Shown here: positions 43,404-53,086 of the stretch, piece after piece
How positions within the stretch are numbered: the stretch's first letter is position 1
Layout of the letters: each line of letters begins with the position of its first letter
Notes under the pieces: generated by a model
The model's input: only the letters and a program-made list of their open reading frames with translations
Told to the model about the DNA's origin: nothing
Database searches by the model: none
Assembly (NCBI RefSeq): GCF_009866805.1
Contig: NZ_SIZW01000043.1
Coordinates: 496,001 to 560,000, forward strand
Source: Schauerella aestuarii
GTDB taxonomy: Bacteria > Pseudomonadota > Gammaproteobacteria > Burkholderiales > Burkholderiaceae_B
Reading direction: 5' to 3'
Length of the DNA: 64,000 nucleotides
Translations under genes and position numbers: made by a program

Positions 43404-46070
43404 TTACGCTGCGTCGCTGTGCTGCATCAACTCGCCGACCCGCTCGGCCAGCACGTTCAGCGCAAACGGCTTTGTCAGCAGGTGCATGCCCTGTTCGAGC
43501 TGCCCGTTGCCGATCACGGCATTTTCCGCGTAGCCGGTGATGAAGAGCACTTTGAGTTCAGGACGGTGTTGGCGCCCGCCGTCGGCGACCTGGCGGCCAT
43601 TGATGCCGCCCGGCAAGCCCACGTCGGTGATCAACAGATCGATCGCGATGCTCGACTGAAGAATGGTCAGCGCGGCAGCGCCGGTGTCCGCTTCGATGAC
43701 GGTGTAGCCGGCTTCGGTCAAGGACTCCTGCACGAGCGCCCGAATCGCTGTTTCATCATCGACCAGCAGCACGGTGCCTGCGCCGCTCACGGCCGGCGGC
43801 ACTTCGGCGACCGGCGCAGGTTCGGCCTCGGTGCCGCGTACGTCATGACGCGGCAAATAAATGCACAACGTAGTGCCCATGCCCACTTCGGAATACGCAC
43901 GAACCTGGCCACCGGATTGGCGCGCAAAACCATACACCATCGACAGTCCCAGACCCGTACCCATGCCCAGGGGCTTGGTCGTGTAAAACGGTTCGAAGAT
44001 TCGTGCGATCACTTCGGGGGACATGCCGGTTCCGGTATCCGTCACGCACAGTGAAATGTACTGTCCTGGTGGCAGATCGCGTTCCTTGGCACTGCGCTCG
44101 TCCATCCACTTGTTGGCCGTTTCGATCGTGAGGCGGCCGCCATCGGGCATCGCGTCGCTTGCATTGATGCACAGGTTGAGGAGCGCATTTTCGAGCTGAT
44201 TGCGGTCGATCTGGCTGGACCAGAGTCCCGCTGCACCCACCACTTCTACCGTTACGTGCGGGCCGATGGAGCGCCGGATCAGGTCTTCCATGCCCTTGAT
44301 GAGGATATTGACGTTCGTTGGGCGTGCATCGAGCGTTTGCCGCCGCGAGAAGGCGAGCAAACGATGCGTCAAGGCGGCGGCCCGTTTGGTGGCGCCTTGA
44401 CCGATGGCGATGTAGCGCTCCAGATCGCCGGTTTCGCCGCGCTGCAAGCGGCGATGCATCAATTCGAGGCTGCCGCTCACGCTGGCCAGCAGATTATTGA
44501 AGTCGTGCGCCAGCCCGCCCGTGAGCTGTCCCACCGCTTCCATCTTTTGCGCCTGGCGCAACGCGCTTTCCACCAGCTCGCGCTCGCGCGCCTGCTCGCG
44601 TAACCGCTCCAGCGCAGCTTCCAGATCCGCGGTGCGTTCCTGAATACGGACTTCGAGGGTTTCGTTGATGCGCCGCAGATCGTTCTCCGCGACCACCTTT
44701 GCGGTCACGTCGTAGCCTTCGGCGAAGATGCCCGTCACGGCACCGGTCTCGTCAATGATCGGCTGAAAGACGAAGTCCAGATAATGCTTGGCCGGTGCTT
44801 CTTGCGGCAGGGTGGTGATCATCACCGTCATATCCTGCCCAACGAATGGACGACCGGTGCGATACACCTCGTCCAGCAAATCGAAGATGGCCTCGTTGCC
44901 GCCCTGGGGGAGAATGTCGCGCGCGGTAAGACCTTCCACGTCGCTGCGGCCCACCAGGCGTCGATAGGATTCGTTGACCAACTCGTAGCGATGGTTGGGG
45001 CCACTCAATACACAGATAAAACCGGGCGACTGCTGGAACAGTCCGCGCAGCCGGTCGCGCTCTTCGGTACGCACTTCGAGCGCGCCGATGTGATCGAATG
45101 CGGCCGCAATCTGCCCCGCCATCAGCTCGACGAAATCGACATCACCGTCCACACCGGGCCGGTAGGGGTTGAGGCCGGCGACCAGGTAACCCGTGGCGAA
45201 CTCCTGCCCCTTTGCCGTCAGTGGCACGACGGCCATCTTGCGGATGGGCTTGTTCCACGGCCCCGACGGCAAATCGTCCGCTTCGGGCAGGTCGATCAGG
45301 TAGGTCGACTTTCCTTTGATCGGTGGCCGGGCGATACCGGGTGGTGCATCGCACGTCCACATCATTTGCGGGGCGAGACGATGACCTGCTTCCACACCCA
45401 CAGCACCTGCTAGGCGCGGTTCGCCGCTGTCGTCCAGGAAATACAGCGCGGCAAACGGCACATCGTGACGCGCCTCGCCCAACGCGGCGCATACGGCGCG
45501 CGTCAGATCGCGACGATTGTCTGCTTTCGTAATGGCCGCCGCCGTTTCGCGCAAGCTACGCAGGCGGCGCTCGCTGATGACGCGATCGGTATCTTCGGAT
45601 ACGGCGCAGAAAAGGCCTTCGATATCACCGGTGTCACCCACCAGCGGGCTATACGAAAACGTGTGATAGGTCTCTTCTTCGTAACCCGCCCGGTCGATGA
45701 TCAGCAATAGCGCGCGGTCCCAGGTGGAGGCCCCATCGTGATAGACCGAATGGATGCGATCCTTGACGTCATCCCAGATCTCCGACCACACGTCGCGCGT
45801 TGGGCGTGCGAGGGCTTCGGGATGTTTGCGGCCGAGCGTGGGGCGGTAGGCGTCGTTATAGAAAAACGCGACATCAGGTCCCCATCCCACCCACATCTCG
45901 AACTTCGAGGTCAAGAGAATGCGCAGTGCAGACTTGAGCGTCTGCGGCCAGTGCTCCGGCGGCCCGAGCGGCGTTTTCGCCCAATCGTGGCGCCGCATGA
46001 CATTGGCCATTTCGCTGTCTCCGACAAAGATGTCGGCATAGGGCACGGCGATACGGATGGCGTCAGTCAT
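43404..46070 (-). CDS. Hybrid sensor histidine kinase (PAS-GAF-PAS-HK-REC)
   Basis: An 888-residue soluble hybrid kinase. The N-terminal PAS-like domain (VMRRHDWAKTPLGPPEHWPQ, then FFYNDAYRPTLGRKHPEAL) is the type common in large soil-bacterial kinases. A GAF-like domain follows at about 185-340 and a second PAS at about 350-470 (FQQSPGFICVLSGPNHRYEL). The kinase has H-box GGLAHDFNNLLASV and ATPase motifs INASDAMPDGGRL, VTDTGTGM and GMGTGLGLSMVYGFARQSGG. The terminal receiver (VLLVDDETAIRALVQESLTE, phospho-Asp in ITDVGLPGGINGRQ) resembles the receiver of the kinase at 18-20 kb. No transcription factor is adjacent, so output may be by phosphotransfer. Confidence 0.94.
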   Translation of the reverse strand: MTDAIRIAVPYADIFVGDSEMANVMRRHDWAKTPLGPPEHWPQTLKSALRILLTSKFEMWVGWGPDVAFFYNDAYRPTLGRKHPEALARPTRDVWSEIWDDVKDRIHSVYHDGASTWDRALLLIIDRAGYEEETYHTFSYSPLVGDTGDIEGLFCAVSEDTDRVISERRLRSLRETAAAITKADNRRDLTRAVCAALGEARHDVPFAALYFLDDSGEPRLAGAVGVEAGHRLAPQMMWTCDAPPGIARPPIKGKSTYLIDLPEADDLPSGPWNKPIRKMAVVPLTAKGQEFATGYLVAGLNPYRPGVDGDVDFVELMAGQIAAAFDHIGALEVRTEERDRLRGLFQQSPGFICVLSGPNHRYELVNESYRRLVGRSDVEGLTARDILPQGGNEAIFDLLDEVYRTGRPFVGQDMTVMITTLPQEAPAKHYLDFVFQPIIDETGAVTGIFAEGYDVTAKVVAENDLRRINETLEVRIQERTADLEAALERLREQARERELVESALRQAQKMEAVGQLTGGLAHDFNNLLASVSGSLELMHRRLQRGETGDLERYIAIGQGATKRAAALTHRLLAFSRRQTLDARPTNVNILIKGMEDLIRRSIGPHVTVEVVGAAGLWSSQIDRNQLENALLNLCINASDAMPDGGRLTIETANKWMDERSAKERDLPPGQYISLCVTDTGTGMSPEVIARIFEPFYTTKPLGMGTGLGLSMVYGFARQSGGQVRAYSEVGMGTTLCIYLPRHDVRGTEAEPAPVAEVPPAVSGAGTVLLVDDETAIRALVQESLTEAGYTVIEADTGAAALTILQSSIAIDLLITDVGLPGGINGRQVADGGRQHRPELKVLFITGYAENAVIGNGQLEQGMHLLTKPFALNVLAERVGELMQHSDAA

Positions 46071-46293
46071 GAAATTCGGGGGTTAGGGGTTGGCCGCCGT
46101 CGCCGGTCGCGTTCAGAATGGCATTTAGCGGGTAATCACGAAGCAAGTCTCGCACCCGAGCGATATCCGAAAGATCGACAGCTTACCGCCAAGTGCATTT
46201 GACGTTGTTTCGGGCGCCCGTAATACATACACAGAACGTAAGTGCATGCCGCCCAAGCTGAGGGGCAGTCCGCCGCGCGGCTCAGCCCACGCC

Positions 46294-46635
46294 TTATTGC
46301 ACGCGAGAGATCATGTAATCCACGGCGGCTTTGATTTCTTCGTCTGAGCAGGTTGAACAGGTGCCCCGTGTGGGCATCGACCCATAACCTTTTATCGCGT
46401 GCCGGTAAATCAGTTCCCGGTCTTGCGCGATGCGTGCGGTCCATGCCGCTTTGTTCTTCAACGTAGGCGCCCCACTCATGCCCAGATCGTGGCACGACGT
46501 GCACTTTGCCGCGTAGACCTCATCACCTGGACGAACGGGTTTCGTCATCGGTTCTCCGGCGTGCACCGCATCGGCTGCTATGACGCCCAATAACAGTGCA
46601 CAAATGGATGTCAAACGCTTGAGATGAAATGTCAT
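46294..46635 (-). CDS. Cytochrome c5-type monohaem cytochrome
   Basis: A 113-residue exported class I c-type cytochrome. A signal peptide (SICALLLGVIAADAVHAGEP) precedes the haem site AAKCTSCHDLGMSGAP. The axial Met lies in GYGSMPTRGTCSTCSDEEI. The second Cys pair (CSTC) is the disulfide typical of cytochrome c5. It acts in the periplasm as an electron carrier. It stands alone. The 223 bp between its stop and the hybrid-kinase start contain no gene. Confidence 0.92.
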   Translation of the reverse strand: MTFHLKRLTSICALLLGVIAADAVHAGEPMTKPVRPGDEVYAAKCTSCHDLGMSGAPTLKNKAAWTARIAQDRELIYRHAIKGYGSMPTRGTCSTCSDEEIKAAVDYMISRVQ

Positions 46636-47279
46636 GATGTGCTGAAAAATGGATTAGCAAACAAATAGTGCGAAATTGCCGATATTCGCAAATTTCACAG
46701 CAATGGATTGTTGCAATATATTGTGAACTAATCTGGATGCAAATCTTGCCGGTCGTGTCAGAATAAACCCATCGAACTTCGGTTTAATGCATCTGCCAAG
46801 TATTAAATAATAGGCAAGCAAGAAGTTCGTAGGCGTCGTACGCAGTCCCATGCTGTTGCATCTACGCGTTCGTCGCGTGGGAGAGATGTGATGAAGCTCG
46901 GAATGTTTTCAGCCGTCCCCGTAAATTGTACCGCTGCGCACTCTGCCCGGGAAAGAAGAGAGCGCTTCACCCCTGTTGGCTCGACAGCCTCTCTGATCGT
47001 CTCCTGGCACCAGGCGTTTGCGCCAGTGCCCTGCAGGCGCAGGCAGCCAACGATTGCACGGCTATAGCATCTTCAGTCGCTAGCCGATGCCGTGGTTTTC
47101 CTACGGCGCATTCGGCATCGTTACGCACTGGGTTTCTGACCGGAAATGAATATTCATTTTCGCAATCAGTATCCGCCAAAAAATATTAAATAAAATTCGC
47201 TGAATATGCGAGGCACTGTTTCGCCTTAGTTTAAATAAATTTTGGCTAAAAAAATCGCATTTTTATATAGGGGTGGATA
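46636..47279. other. A+T-rich non-coding region before the envelope cluster
   Basis: About 640 bp hold no supported gene. An inverted repeat TGCGAA/TTCGCA lies at 46669-46690 and a CAATATATTG palindrome at 46714-46723, both near the cytochrome start. An 87-codon frame at 46926-47189 has no ribosome-binding site or family likeness. The last 120 bp are very A+T-rich and probably contain the promoter of the cluster that starts at 47280; no unique -35/-10 pair could be chosen. Confidence 0.55.
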
Positions 47280-48095
47280 ATGTCAGGTGCCTGTGATCCA
47301 GCTTTAGGCGCGCTGCGCTGCTGCGCTGCCGTATCGTCAGGTATCTTCGCCCTAGGCGTTGCATCGGCGCAGGAGACCACCGGAGACGCCAACAAAAGCA
47401 ATAATCCGTTGACCGCAGCGTCATCGCTAGGCCTGCAGAACTATTACACCCCGAGTCTGTTCGGCTCGAATGCCCATACCAATGATTTTCTTTTGCGTCC
47501 CACCGTGCCGCTGGCACCCGGTGATTGGATCAAGGTGCCTCAAATTTTGCGCGGCACGATTCCGATCAGCACGCGGCCCACAAGTAATGGTGATTACAAA
47601 ACAGCGTTGGGCGACGTCAACGTGTTCGATATCTTTCTGTTCGATTCAGGTCGAGGCATGCAGCTCGGCGTAGGGCCATTGCTGACGATACCGACGGCAA
47701 CGCGGCCTGAGTTGGGCGCGGGAAAGTGGTCAGCGGGTCTTGCGGCCGTCGTCGTAGACCCTTCCCCCAAGCGGTTGATCGGCGCGTTGGTGCAATGGCA
47801 GCACTCCTTTGCCGGCCAAAGCAGCCGCCCCACGGTCAACACGGGATCATTCCAGCCGTTCCTGATCTACAACCTGCCGCAGGGGTGGTATCTGAGATCG
47901 ACAGCGACGTGGAGCTTCGATCTCGATCGCGGCAACTACTACATCCCAGTGGGGGCCGGTGCCGGAAAAACTTGGCGCGACGGGAAAACCATTTTCAACC
48001 TATACGCCGAGCCGCAATGGACAGTCGCGCGAGCAGGGCCGGGGCTACCGCAGTTCACTGTTTTGCTTGGCCTGAACATGACGTTCGGGCACTGA
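47280..48095 (+). CDS. Outer-membrane beta-barrel protein (transporter-like), first gene of the cluster
   Basis: A 271-residue protein with a signal-like N-terminus ending in ASAQETTG and many alternating aromatic strands, e.g. NYYTPSLFGSNAHTNDFLLR, DVNVFDIFLFDSGRGMQLGV, GWYLRSTATWSFDLDRGNYY and the terminal FTVLLGLNMTFGH. This is the pattern of small barrels annotated as transporters or Phenol_MetA-like. GGGGTGG precedes the ATG. It is the first of a long co-directional run and, with the next gene, could be the outer-membrane route for the system's substrate. Substrate unknown. Confidence 0.82.
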   Translation: MSGACDPALGALRCCAAVSSGIFALGVASAQETTGDANKSNNPLTAASSLGLQNYYTPSLFGSNAHTNDFLLRPTVPLAPGDWIKVPQILRGTIPISTRPTSNGDYKTALGDVNVFDIFLFDSGRGMQLGVGPLLTIPTATRPELGAGKWSAGLAAVVVDPSPKRLIGALVQWQHSFAGQSSRPTVNTGSFQPFLIYNLPQGWYLRSTATWSFDLDRGNYYIPVGAGAGKTWRDGKTIFNLYAEPQWTVARAGPGLPQFTVLLGLNMTFGH

Positions 48096-48162
48096 CCGAC
48101 CGATCTATCGCAAGCACGAAAAAAAGCGCTCAAGCGGCGCCATCATCTCAGAAGGGGTAGAC

Positions 48163-49146
48163 ATGATCACGGTATTCAATACCTTGGGTCGCTGGATCGT
48201 TGCGTCTGTCGTGTCCAATCCAATGCGTGCCATCGCCGCAATGGGCGCACTGGCGATGTGCGTTCCAGCGGCGGCCACAGAGGGCGGGATGGGCCGCCCG
48301 ATCACTGGCATGCAGATCACCCCCTATGCCGGCATCGTGCCCCCGGATCCTGGTCTAACGTTGTCGCTTTCTACGATTTACTACAAAGCCAGTCAGGGGC
48401 GCACGAGAGAGACGGCGATCGGAAACTCGATTCGGGCTGGGCTCGATATCGAAGCGTCGTATACGTTGGCAAACGCGATTTATGTGTGGGACACGCACGA
48501 TCCGCACTGGAACTTCGCCTCTGGTGTGGGTATGCCGTTGCAATACACGCATGCGTCGGCTTTCCTGAACGATCGCCGGATATCGGATCACTCGACGAAT
48601 TTCGCCGATATCCTGTTGATTCCCATCATGGCGAGCTATCACTTCAGTCCAACCTCGCACATGGCGCTGGGTTTGCAGATGTATGCGCCAACGGGGAGCT
48701 ACGACTCGAACCGCCTGGCCAACGCAGGTCAGAACGTGTGGACGTTCATTCCCAATCTTTCGTACACGCATCTGTGGCCCAAACAGAATCTTGAGTTCAG
48801 CGCGACCTGGGGACTGCAGGTCTATACGCGGAACACAGCAACGGATTACCACAGCGGATTGCTCAACACGGTTGACGCTACGTTGATCAAACGCTTCGAG
48901 AATGGCTTTGGCTTTGGCGGCGTGGTGGGCTGGATTCAGCAACTGCAAAACGACAAGGGCACGCTGGCGGATCGCCTCGACGGCAACAAAGGCTATGCGC
49001 TCGGCCTGGGTCCGATTGCCACCTGGACGCACAAGCTCGACAAGGAACACAGCCTGAACGCATCGTTCCGCTGGATCAATGAGATAGACACGCGCCACCG
49101 CCCCAAAGGTAACGCGTATCTGCTCAATCTCACGGCATCGTTTTAA
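48163..49146 (+). CDS. SphA / Phenol_MetA_deg-family outer-membrane protein
   Basis: A 327-residue barrel with AAGGGG before the ATG and a signal peptide (MRAIAAMGALAMCVPAAATE after 20 leading residues). It shows the family pattern TEGGMGRPITGMQITPYAGI at the mature start, LILIPIMASYHFSPTSHMAL-like middle strands (DILLIPIMASYHFSPTSH), QMYAPTGSYDSNRLANAG, and the terminal GNAYLLNLTASF ending in Phe. Relatives are predicted outer-membrane channels for aromatic or sterol-like compounds. It is 67 bp after the first barrel and co-directional with it. Confidence 0.88.
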   Translation: MITVFNTLGRWIVASVVSNPMRAIAAMGALAMCVPAAATEGGMGRPITGMQITPYAGIVPPDPGLTLSLSTIYYKASQGRTRETAIGNSIRAGLDIEASYTLANAIYVWDTHDPHWNFASGVGMPLQYTHASAFLNDRRISDHSTNFADILLIPIMASYHFSPTSHMALGLQMYAPTGSYDSNRLANAGQNVWTFIPNLSYTHLWPKQNLEFSATWGLQVYTRNTATDYHSGLLNTVDATLIKRFENGFGFGGVVGWIQQLQNDKGTLADRLDGNKGYALGLGPIATWTHKLDKEHSLNASFRWINEIDTRHRPKGNAYLLNLTASF

Positions 49147-49237
49147 CGCTGCTTCGCCGTCTCGACGACGGCGAAGCGCAAGTCAGCGACGTAGGCGTCA
49201 CATGCGGCTTCAACAGGCCGGACGTTCAAGGAAGCGA

Positions 49238-50641
49238 ATGATGATGGATCTCGTGAAGTATGCCTCTGCTTATGGGTGGGCGGCCATCGTGTGGTGTGTC
49301 GCGCCGGCGGCGCTTGCACAGTCGCAAGCCCCCCGCGCACAGACCGCGCCGCCTACTGTGCCGCCGGCGGCTACGGTTCCTTCTCCCATCACTGCGCCTT
49401 CGGCGGCGCAGCTCGATGCGCTGACAGCGCCGATCGCGCTTTATCCCGATGCGTTGGTGTCGCAGGTGCTGATGGCCACGACCTATCCGGATGACGTCGT
49501 GGCTGCGGCGCAATGGTCGGCCGCACACGCCAGTGTTTCGGGCGATGCCGCCGTCAAATCGGTGGCCGACCTGAACTGGGATCCCAGCGTGCAGTCGTTG
49601 GTGGCGTTTCCATCGGTGCTGGACATGATGGGCCGCCAGCCACAATGGGTGGTCGCGATCGGGAATGCGTTTCTCGATGCGCCTGACAAGGTCATGGATT
49701 CGGTGCAGCGGCTGCGCGGGCAGGCGCGCGCCGTGGGTACGCTGACGTCCAACGCCCAGCAGAAAGTGACGACGGCAAATGACGGCGGCAAGACTGTCGT
49801 GGTCATTCAGCCTGCCGATCCACAGGTGGTCTATGTGCCGAGCTACAACCCCAATGTGGTGTATGGCGCCTGGCCCTATCCCAACATGCCCCCGGCGTAC
49901 TATCCGCCGCCGCCCGAGTCGGCTTTTTTCACTGCGGTTGCCGCCGGCATCGGTTTCGGGATCGGCGTGGCGGCTGTGGACTCGCTCTGGGGCGGGTGCG
50001 ATTGGGGCCGCGGCGATGTGAACATCAACGTCAATCGCTATAACAATATCAACGCCAATCGACGGATCGATGTCTCCGGCGCACGTGCGCAATGGCAGCA
50101 TAATCCCGCCAATCGTGGATCCACGCCTTACACCACGGCAGGGGCGAACCGCCGCTACGAGGCTGCACGCCAGGCCGGCGTTGCGTCGCGGCCAATGTCG
50201 CAACAAGGGTTCGCGCGTGCCGCTTCCACGCCCAGCAATAGTGACCGTGAGGCCGCGCGTCAGCGTGCATCGCAGACCGTACAACAGCGCACAGGCGTGA
50301 ATATCGGCCACGGTTCGACGGCCACTGCGAATCGCCCTCGCGCCGCGGGCCGCACGGCCGGCGACGGATCGATATCCGGTGCGAGGCACGCGTCACATTC
50401 CCCTTCCTTTACAGGCTCGCCACGCGCCTCAGCAGCAGGATCGCACCATGGCGCCGATATCGATCGAGCGCGTTCGGCATCGCGGGCGATGAATCGACCG
50501 TCGGCGTTCCAAGGCGCAGGCGACGGTGATGCCATGCGGCGTCAAGCGCAGCGTATAGGTTTGCCTGTGCAAGGCGTGCGCGAGCCTGGAGGACGATTGC
50601 CGGGTGGTGGCGGGATGCCGCACGTTCGCGGGCGCGGTTAA
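49238..50641 (+). CDS. DUF3300-domain exported protein
   Basis: A 467-residue exported protein, start at MMMDLVKYASAYGWAAIVW with AAGGAAG upstream. After a Pro/Ala linker the DUF3300 domain runs about 50-230, with LDALTAPIALYPDALVSQVL, TYPDDVVAAAQWSAAH, WDPSVQSLVAFPSVLDMM and VVYVPSYNPNVVYGAWPYP. Two hydrophobic Gly-rich turns (FFTAVAAGIGFGIGVAAVD) follow. The C-terminal half is a low-complexity Arg/Ser/Gly/Asn tail. The family has no known function and commonly precedes DUF2950 genes, as here (8-bp gap). Confidence 0.9.
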   Translation: MMMDLVKYASAYGWAAIVWCVAPAALAQSQAPRAQTAPPTVPPAATVPSPITAPSAAQLDALTAPIALYPDALVSQVLMATTYPDDVVAAAQWSAAHASVSGDAAVKSVADLNWDPSVQSLVAFPSVLDMMGRQPQWVVAIGNAFLDAPDKVMDSVQRLRGQARAVGTLTSNAQQKVTTANDGGKTVVVIQPADPQVVYVPSYNPNVVYGAWPYPNMPPAYYPPPPESAFFTAVAAGIGFGIGVAAVDSLWGGCDWGRGDVNINVNRYNNINANRRIDVSGARAQWQHNPANRGSTPYTTAGANRRYEAARQAGVASRPMSQQGFARAASTPSNSDREAARQRASQTVQQRTGVNIGHGSTATANRPRAAGRTAGDGSISGARHASHSPSFTGSPRASAAGSHHGADIDRARSASRAMNRPSAFQGAGDGDAMRRQAQRIGLPVQGVREPGGRLPGGGGMPHVRGRG

Positions 50642-50649
50642 GGAGACAC

Positions 50650-51507
50650 ATGATGACGATCTGGACGATAGGGTGGACAGTGACGCGCCGGGTGCTCATT
50701 GCGATCGCCGCGACAAGCGCGATGATGCTTGCGTCTGCGCAGGGGCATGCCCAGGCGGTCTATCCCAATCCCGGCGCCGCCGCGGATGCGTTGGTAGAAG
50801 CAGTCGCCACAAGCGACGATCAGGCGCTTGCACGCGTGCTGGGACGGGATTACCGATCGCTTGTGCCTGACGGGGTGTCGCAGGACGACATCTATGCGTT
50901 TCTGGGGGCTGCCGCCCAGCAACGCACGCTGATGGCGGGGGCTGGCAATGCGGTGCTGCTATCGGTCGGCGTACACGGCTGGACGTTCCCGGTGCCGATG
51001 GTGCCGACCGCGCGGGGCTGGCATTTCGATCTGGCTGCGGGGCGGCGCGAAATCTCGCGGCGCGCGATGGGGCGTAATGAACTGGCGGCCATCGATGTGC
51101 TGTTTCAGCTGGCGACGGCGCAGCAGGATTACATCGCCCGTGGTGCGGGCCAGGGTTACGCCCGCAAGCTGGTCAGCGCACGCGGCACGACCGATGGTTT
51201 GTACTGGCCGGCGGCCGATGGTGAACCAGCCAGCCCCGTGGGGCCTGCCGCTTGGGCGATGCTGCCGGATACACCAGTTGCCGATGCGTTCTATGGCTAT
51301 CGCTTCAGCATCGTACCAATCTCCGCATCGCGTTACGCCATGCTTGCGTGGCCGGCGCAACCGCGCAAGTCCGGTGTGCACATGTTCGTTTATCTAAGCA
51401 GCAGTCGCATGCTCGAACGCGTAAGCGACGGCCGCATCCCTACCGCATCCAGCTTGAATGCGCTTTTCGACGGGGTTGTCGGCGATTGGCGCGAGATCGC
51501 TTTATAG
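50650..51507 (+). CDS. DUF2950-domain exported protein
   Basis: A 285-residue protein with AAGGAG before its ATG and a signal peptide (VLIAIAATSAMMLASAQGHA). DUF2950 features include YPNPGAAADALVEAVATSDD, VLGRDYRSLVPDGVSQDDI, RAMGRNELAAIDVLFQLATA and QQDYIARGAGQGYARKLVS. Then come GPAAWAMLPDTPVADAFYGY and FSIVPISASRYAMLAWPAQP. Function unknown; it is the usual partner of DUF3300 and is probably periplasmic. Confidence 0.9.
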   Translation: MMTIWTIGWTVTRRVLIAIAATSAMMLASAQGHAQAVYPNPGAAADALVEAVATSDDQALARVLGRDYRSLVPDGVSQDDIYAFLGAAAQQRTLMAGAGNAVLLSVGVHGWTFPVPMVPTARGWHFDLAAGRREISRRAMGRNELAAIDVLFQLATAQQDYIARGAGQGYARKLVSARGTTDGLYWPAADGEPASPVGPAAWAMLPDTPVADAFYGYRFSIVPISASRYAMLAWPAQPRKSGVHMFVYLSSSRMLERVSDGRIPTASSLNALFDGVVGDWREIAL

Positions 51508-51563
51508 CGGGCAGTGAAAAGCGCGATGCAACCCTGCTCGCGATATCAACCAAGAGGTCAGCG

Positions 51564-52250
51564 ATGAACACGTCCAGATTGAAAGTCCTGTCCATGTCGG
51601 TAGCGGCCGTGGTGCTACTGGCGAGTTGCGCGTCCACCGCGCCGCCCAAGGAATCCGGCTTCCTGCCGGACTACAGCAAGCTGCAGCGAGCCGACGCACC
51701 CGGCGGCGGCACGCGTCTGCTGTATGTGAATCCGGCGTTCGTGCCCGCGAACTACGATGCGATCTATCTGGAGCCCTTGCGTTACTACCCCACGCCTCAG
51801 CCCAGCGACAAGGTCTCGATGCAAACGCTGGAAACGCTGCGGGTGTATGCCGATCAATCGTTGCGCAGCAAGGTCGGTCAACGTATCCGCATCGTGAACG
51901 CGCCAGGTCCGCGTGTAGCGCGGTGGCAGATCGCCGTGACCGCAGTCGGTGCAGATACCGAGGCGTTGAAGGCCTATCAGTACATTCCGATCGGCCTGGC
52001 GATCACTGGCGCCATGGCGTTGGCCGAGGGCGGGCGACCCCAGATGGCGTCGATCGCGATCGAGAATCATGTTACCGACAGCACCACGAATGTCTTGCTG
52101 TTTGCTTCGGTGCGGGGCGGCACGGGAGAGCAGATCAAGTCTGCATCACAAGGCGCGCCAACCGTTCAGCCCGACGACTTGAAGCCCCTGATCGATCAGT
52201 GGACCGACGCCGCAGCGGGTGAGGTGGCGAAGTACGTGAAGTCGAAATGA
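51564..52250 (+). CDS. DUF3313-family lipoprotein
   Basis: A 228-residue lipoprotein. AAGAGG precedes ATG 51564, and the signal MNTSRLKVLSMSVAAVVLLA ends in the lipobox LASC (Cys22). The mature part has SGFLPDYSKLQRADAPGGGT, LLYVNPAFVPANYDAIYLEP and RWQIAVTAVGADTEALKAYQ, as in DUF3313. It should be anchored in the outer or inner membrane facing the periplasm. Function unknown. A longer open frame starting at 51252 overlaps DUF2950 and is rejected. Confidence 0.9.
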   Translation: MNTSRLKVLSMSVAAVVLLASCASTAPPKESGFLPDYSKLQRADAPGGGTRLLYVNPAFVPANYDAIYLEPLRYYPTPQPSDKVSMQTLETLRVYADQSLRSKVGQRIRIVNAPGPRVARWQIAVTAVGADTEALKAYQYIPIGLAITGAMALAEGGRPQMASIAIENHVTDSTTNVLLFASVRGGTGEQIKSASQGAPTVQPDDLKPLIDQWTDAAAGEVAKYVKSK

Positions 52251-52357
52251 GCGGGGCTTCGCACGTCGCTGTTGCGGCGTGCGAAGCGAAAGCGAGATGG
52301 ATGCGAGTCCGCATGCCGTCCCATGATGTTTCACGCGGCACCCTTTGGAGCTTACCT

Positions 52358-53038
52358 ATGGGTCTTCAATACAAACGTCTGCAACAAGACGCCGCCGCAG
52401 TGCTGTTCATCGACCATCAAAGCGGTCTGTTCTCGCTTGTGCGCGAGCCGAGCACCGAGCAACTGCGCAACGGCATTCTTGCCCTGGCCGATCTTGCGAA
52501 ATTCTTCGCTTTGCCGACGGTGCTCACCACATCGTGCGACGACGCCGCCAACGGTCCGCTTATCCATGAGCTGAATTACACATTTCCTGCCGCACCCCTG
52601 GTCCGGCGCGATGCTGCGCTCAATGCCTGGGACGATCGCGAAGTGGTCGATGCGGTGCATGCGGCGGGACGCAAGCAGCTGATTGTGTCGGGCGTACTGA
52701 CGGAAGCCTGTGTGACGTCGACAGTACTGTCTGCCGTGCAGGAAGGCTTCGAGGTGTTCGTGGTTGCCGATGCCTGCGGGAGCTTGAGCCGAACGACGCG
52801 TCACAACGCCTGGCGCCGTATGGCCGATGCCGGCGCGCAGATCGTTGATTGGTACAGCGTGGCGTGTGAACTCCAGCGTCAGGTGCGATCGGGCGGCCAG
52901 AGTGTGGCCGACATCCTCGTTCGGCACATGTCGGGATACAGCGACATGGTGCAGAGTTTCGAGCGTCTGAAAGTTCGGCGTGTCCGACATCCACGGCCTG
53001 CCGCCGCGTTGCGGCACACCGACAATTCGCTGCCCTGA
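52358..53038 (+). CDS. Isochorismatase-family cysteine hydrolase
   Basis: A 226-residue cytoplasmic hydrolase. TGGAG lies seven bases before the ATG of MGLQYKRLQQDAAAVLFIDH. The catalytic Asp is in FIDHQSG and the nucleophilic Cys in SGVLTEACVTSTVLSAVQEG; the VADACGSLS turn is also typical. Family members hydrolyse amides or enol ethers (nicotinamide, N-carbamoyl compounds, isochorismate). It lacks a signal peptide, unlike most neighbours, so it may process an imported product. Substrate unknown. Confidence 0.88.
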   Translation: MGLQYKRLQQDAAAVLFIDHQSGLFSLVREPSTEQLRNGILALADLAKFFALPTVLTTSCDDAANGPLIHELNYTFPAAPLVRRDAALNAWDDREVVDAVHAAGRKQLIVSGVLTEACVTSTVLSAVQEGFEVFVVADACGSLSRTTRHNAWRRMADAGAQIVDWYSVACELQRQVRSGGQSVADILVRHMSGYSDMVQSFERLKVRRVRHPRPAAALRHTDNSLP

Positions 53039-53086
53039 GACCGGGTGCATCGGCACTGCAGTGTGCAACATCATTGGGAGAACGCA

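Noticed and set aside
46294-46635. Extra CxxC in the cytochrome as a second haem site
   Set aside because: CSTC is not followed by His and matches the structural disulfide of cytochrome c5.
46926-47189. 87-codon frame before the envelope cluster
   Set aside because: No ribosome-binding site and atypical composition; no family likeness.
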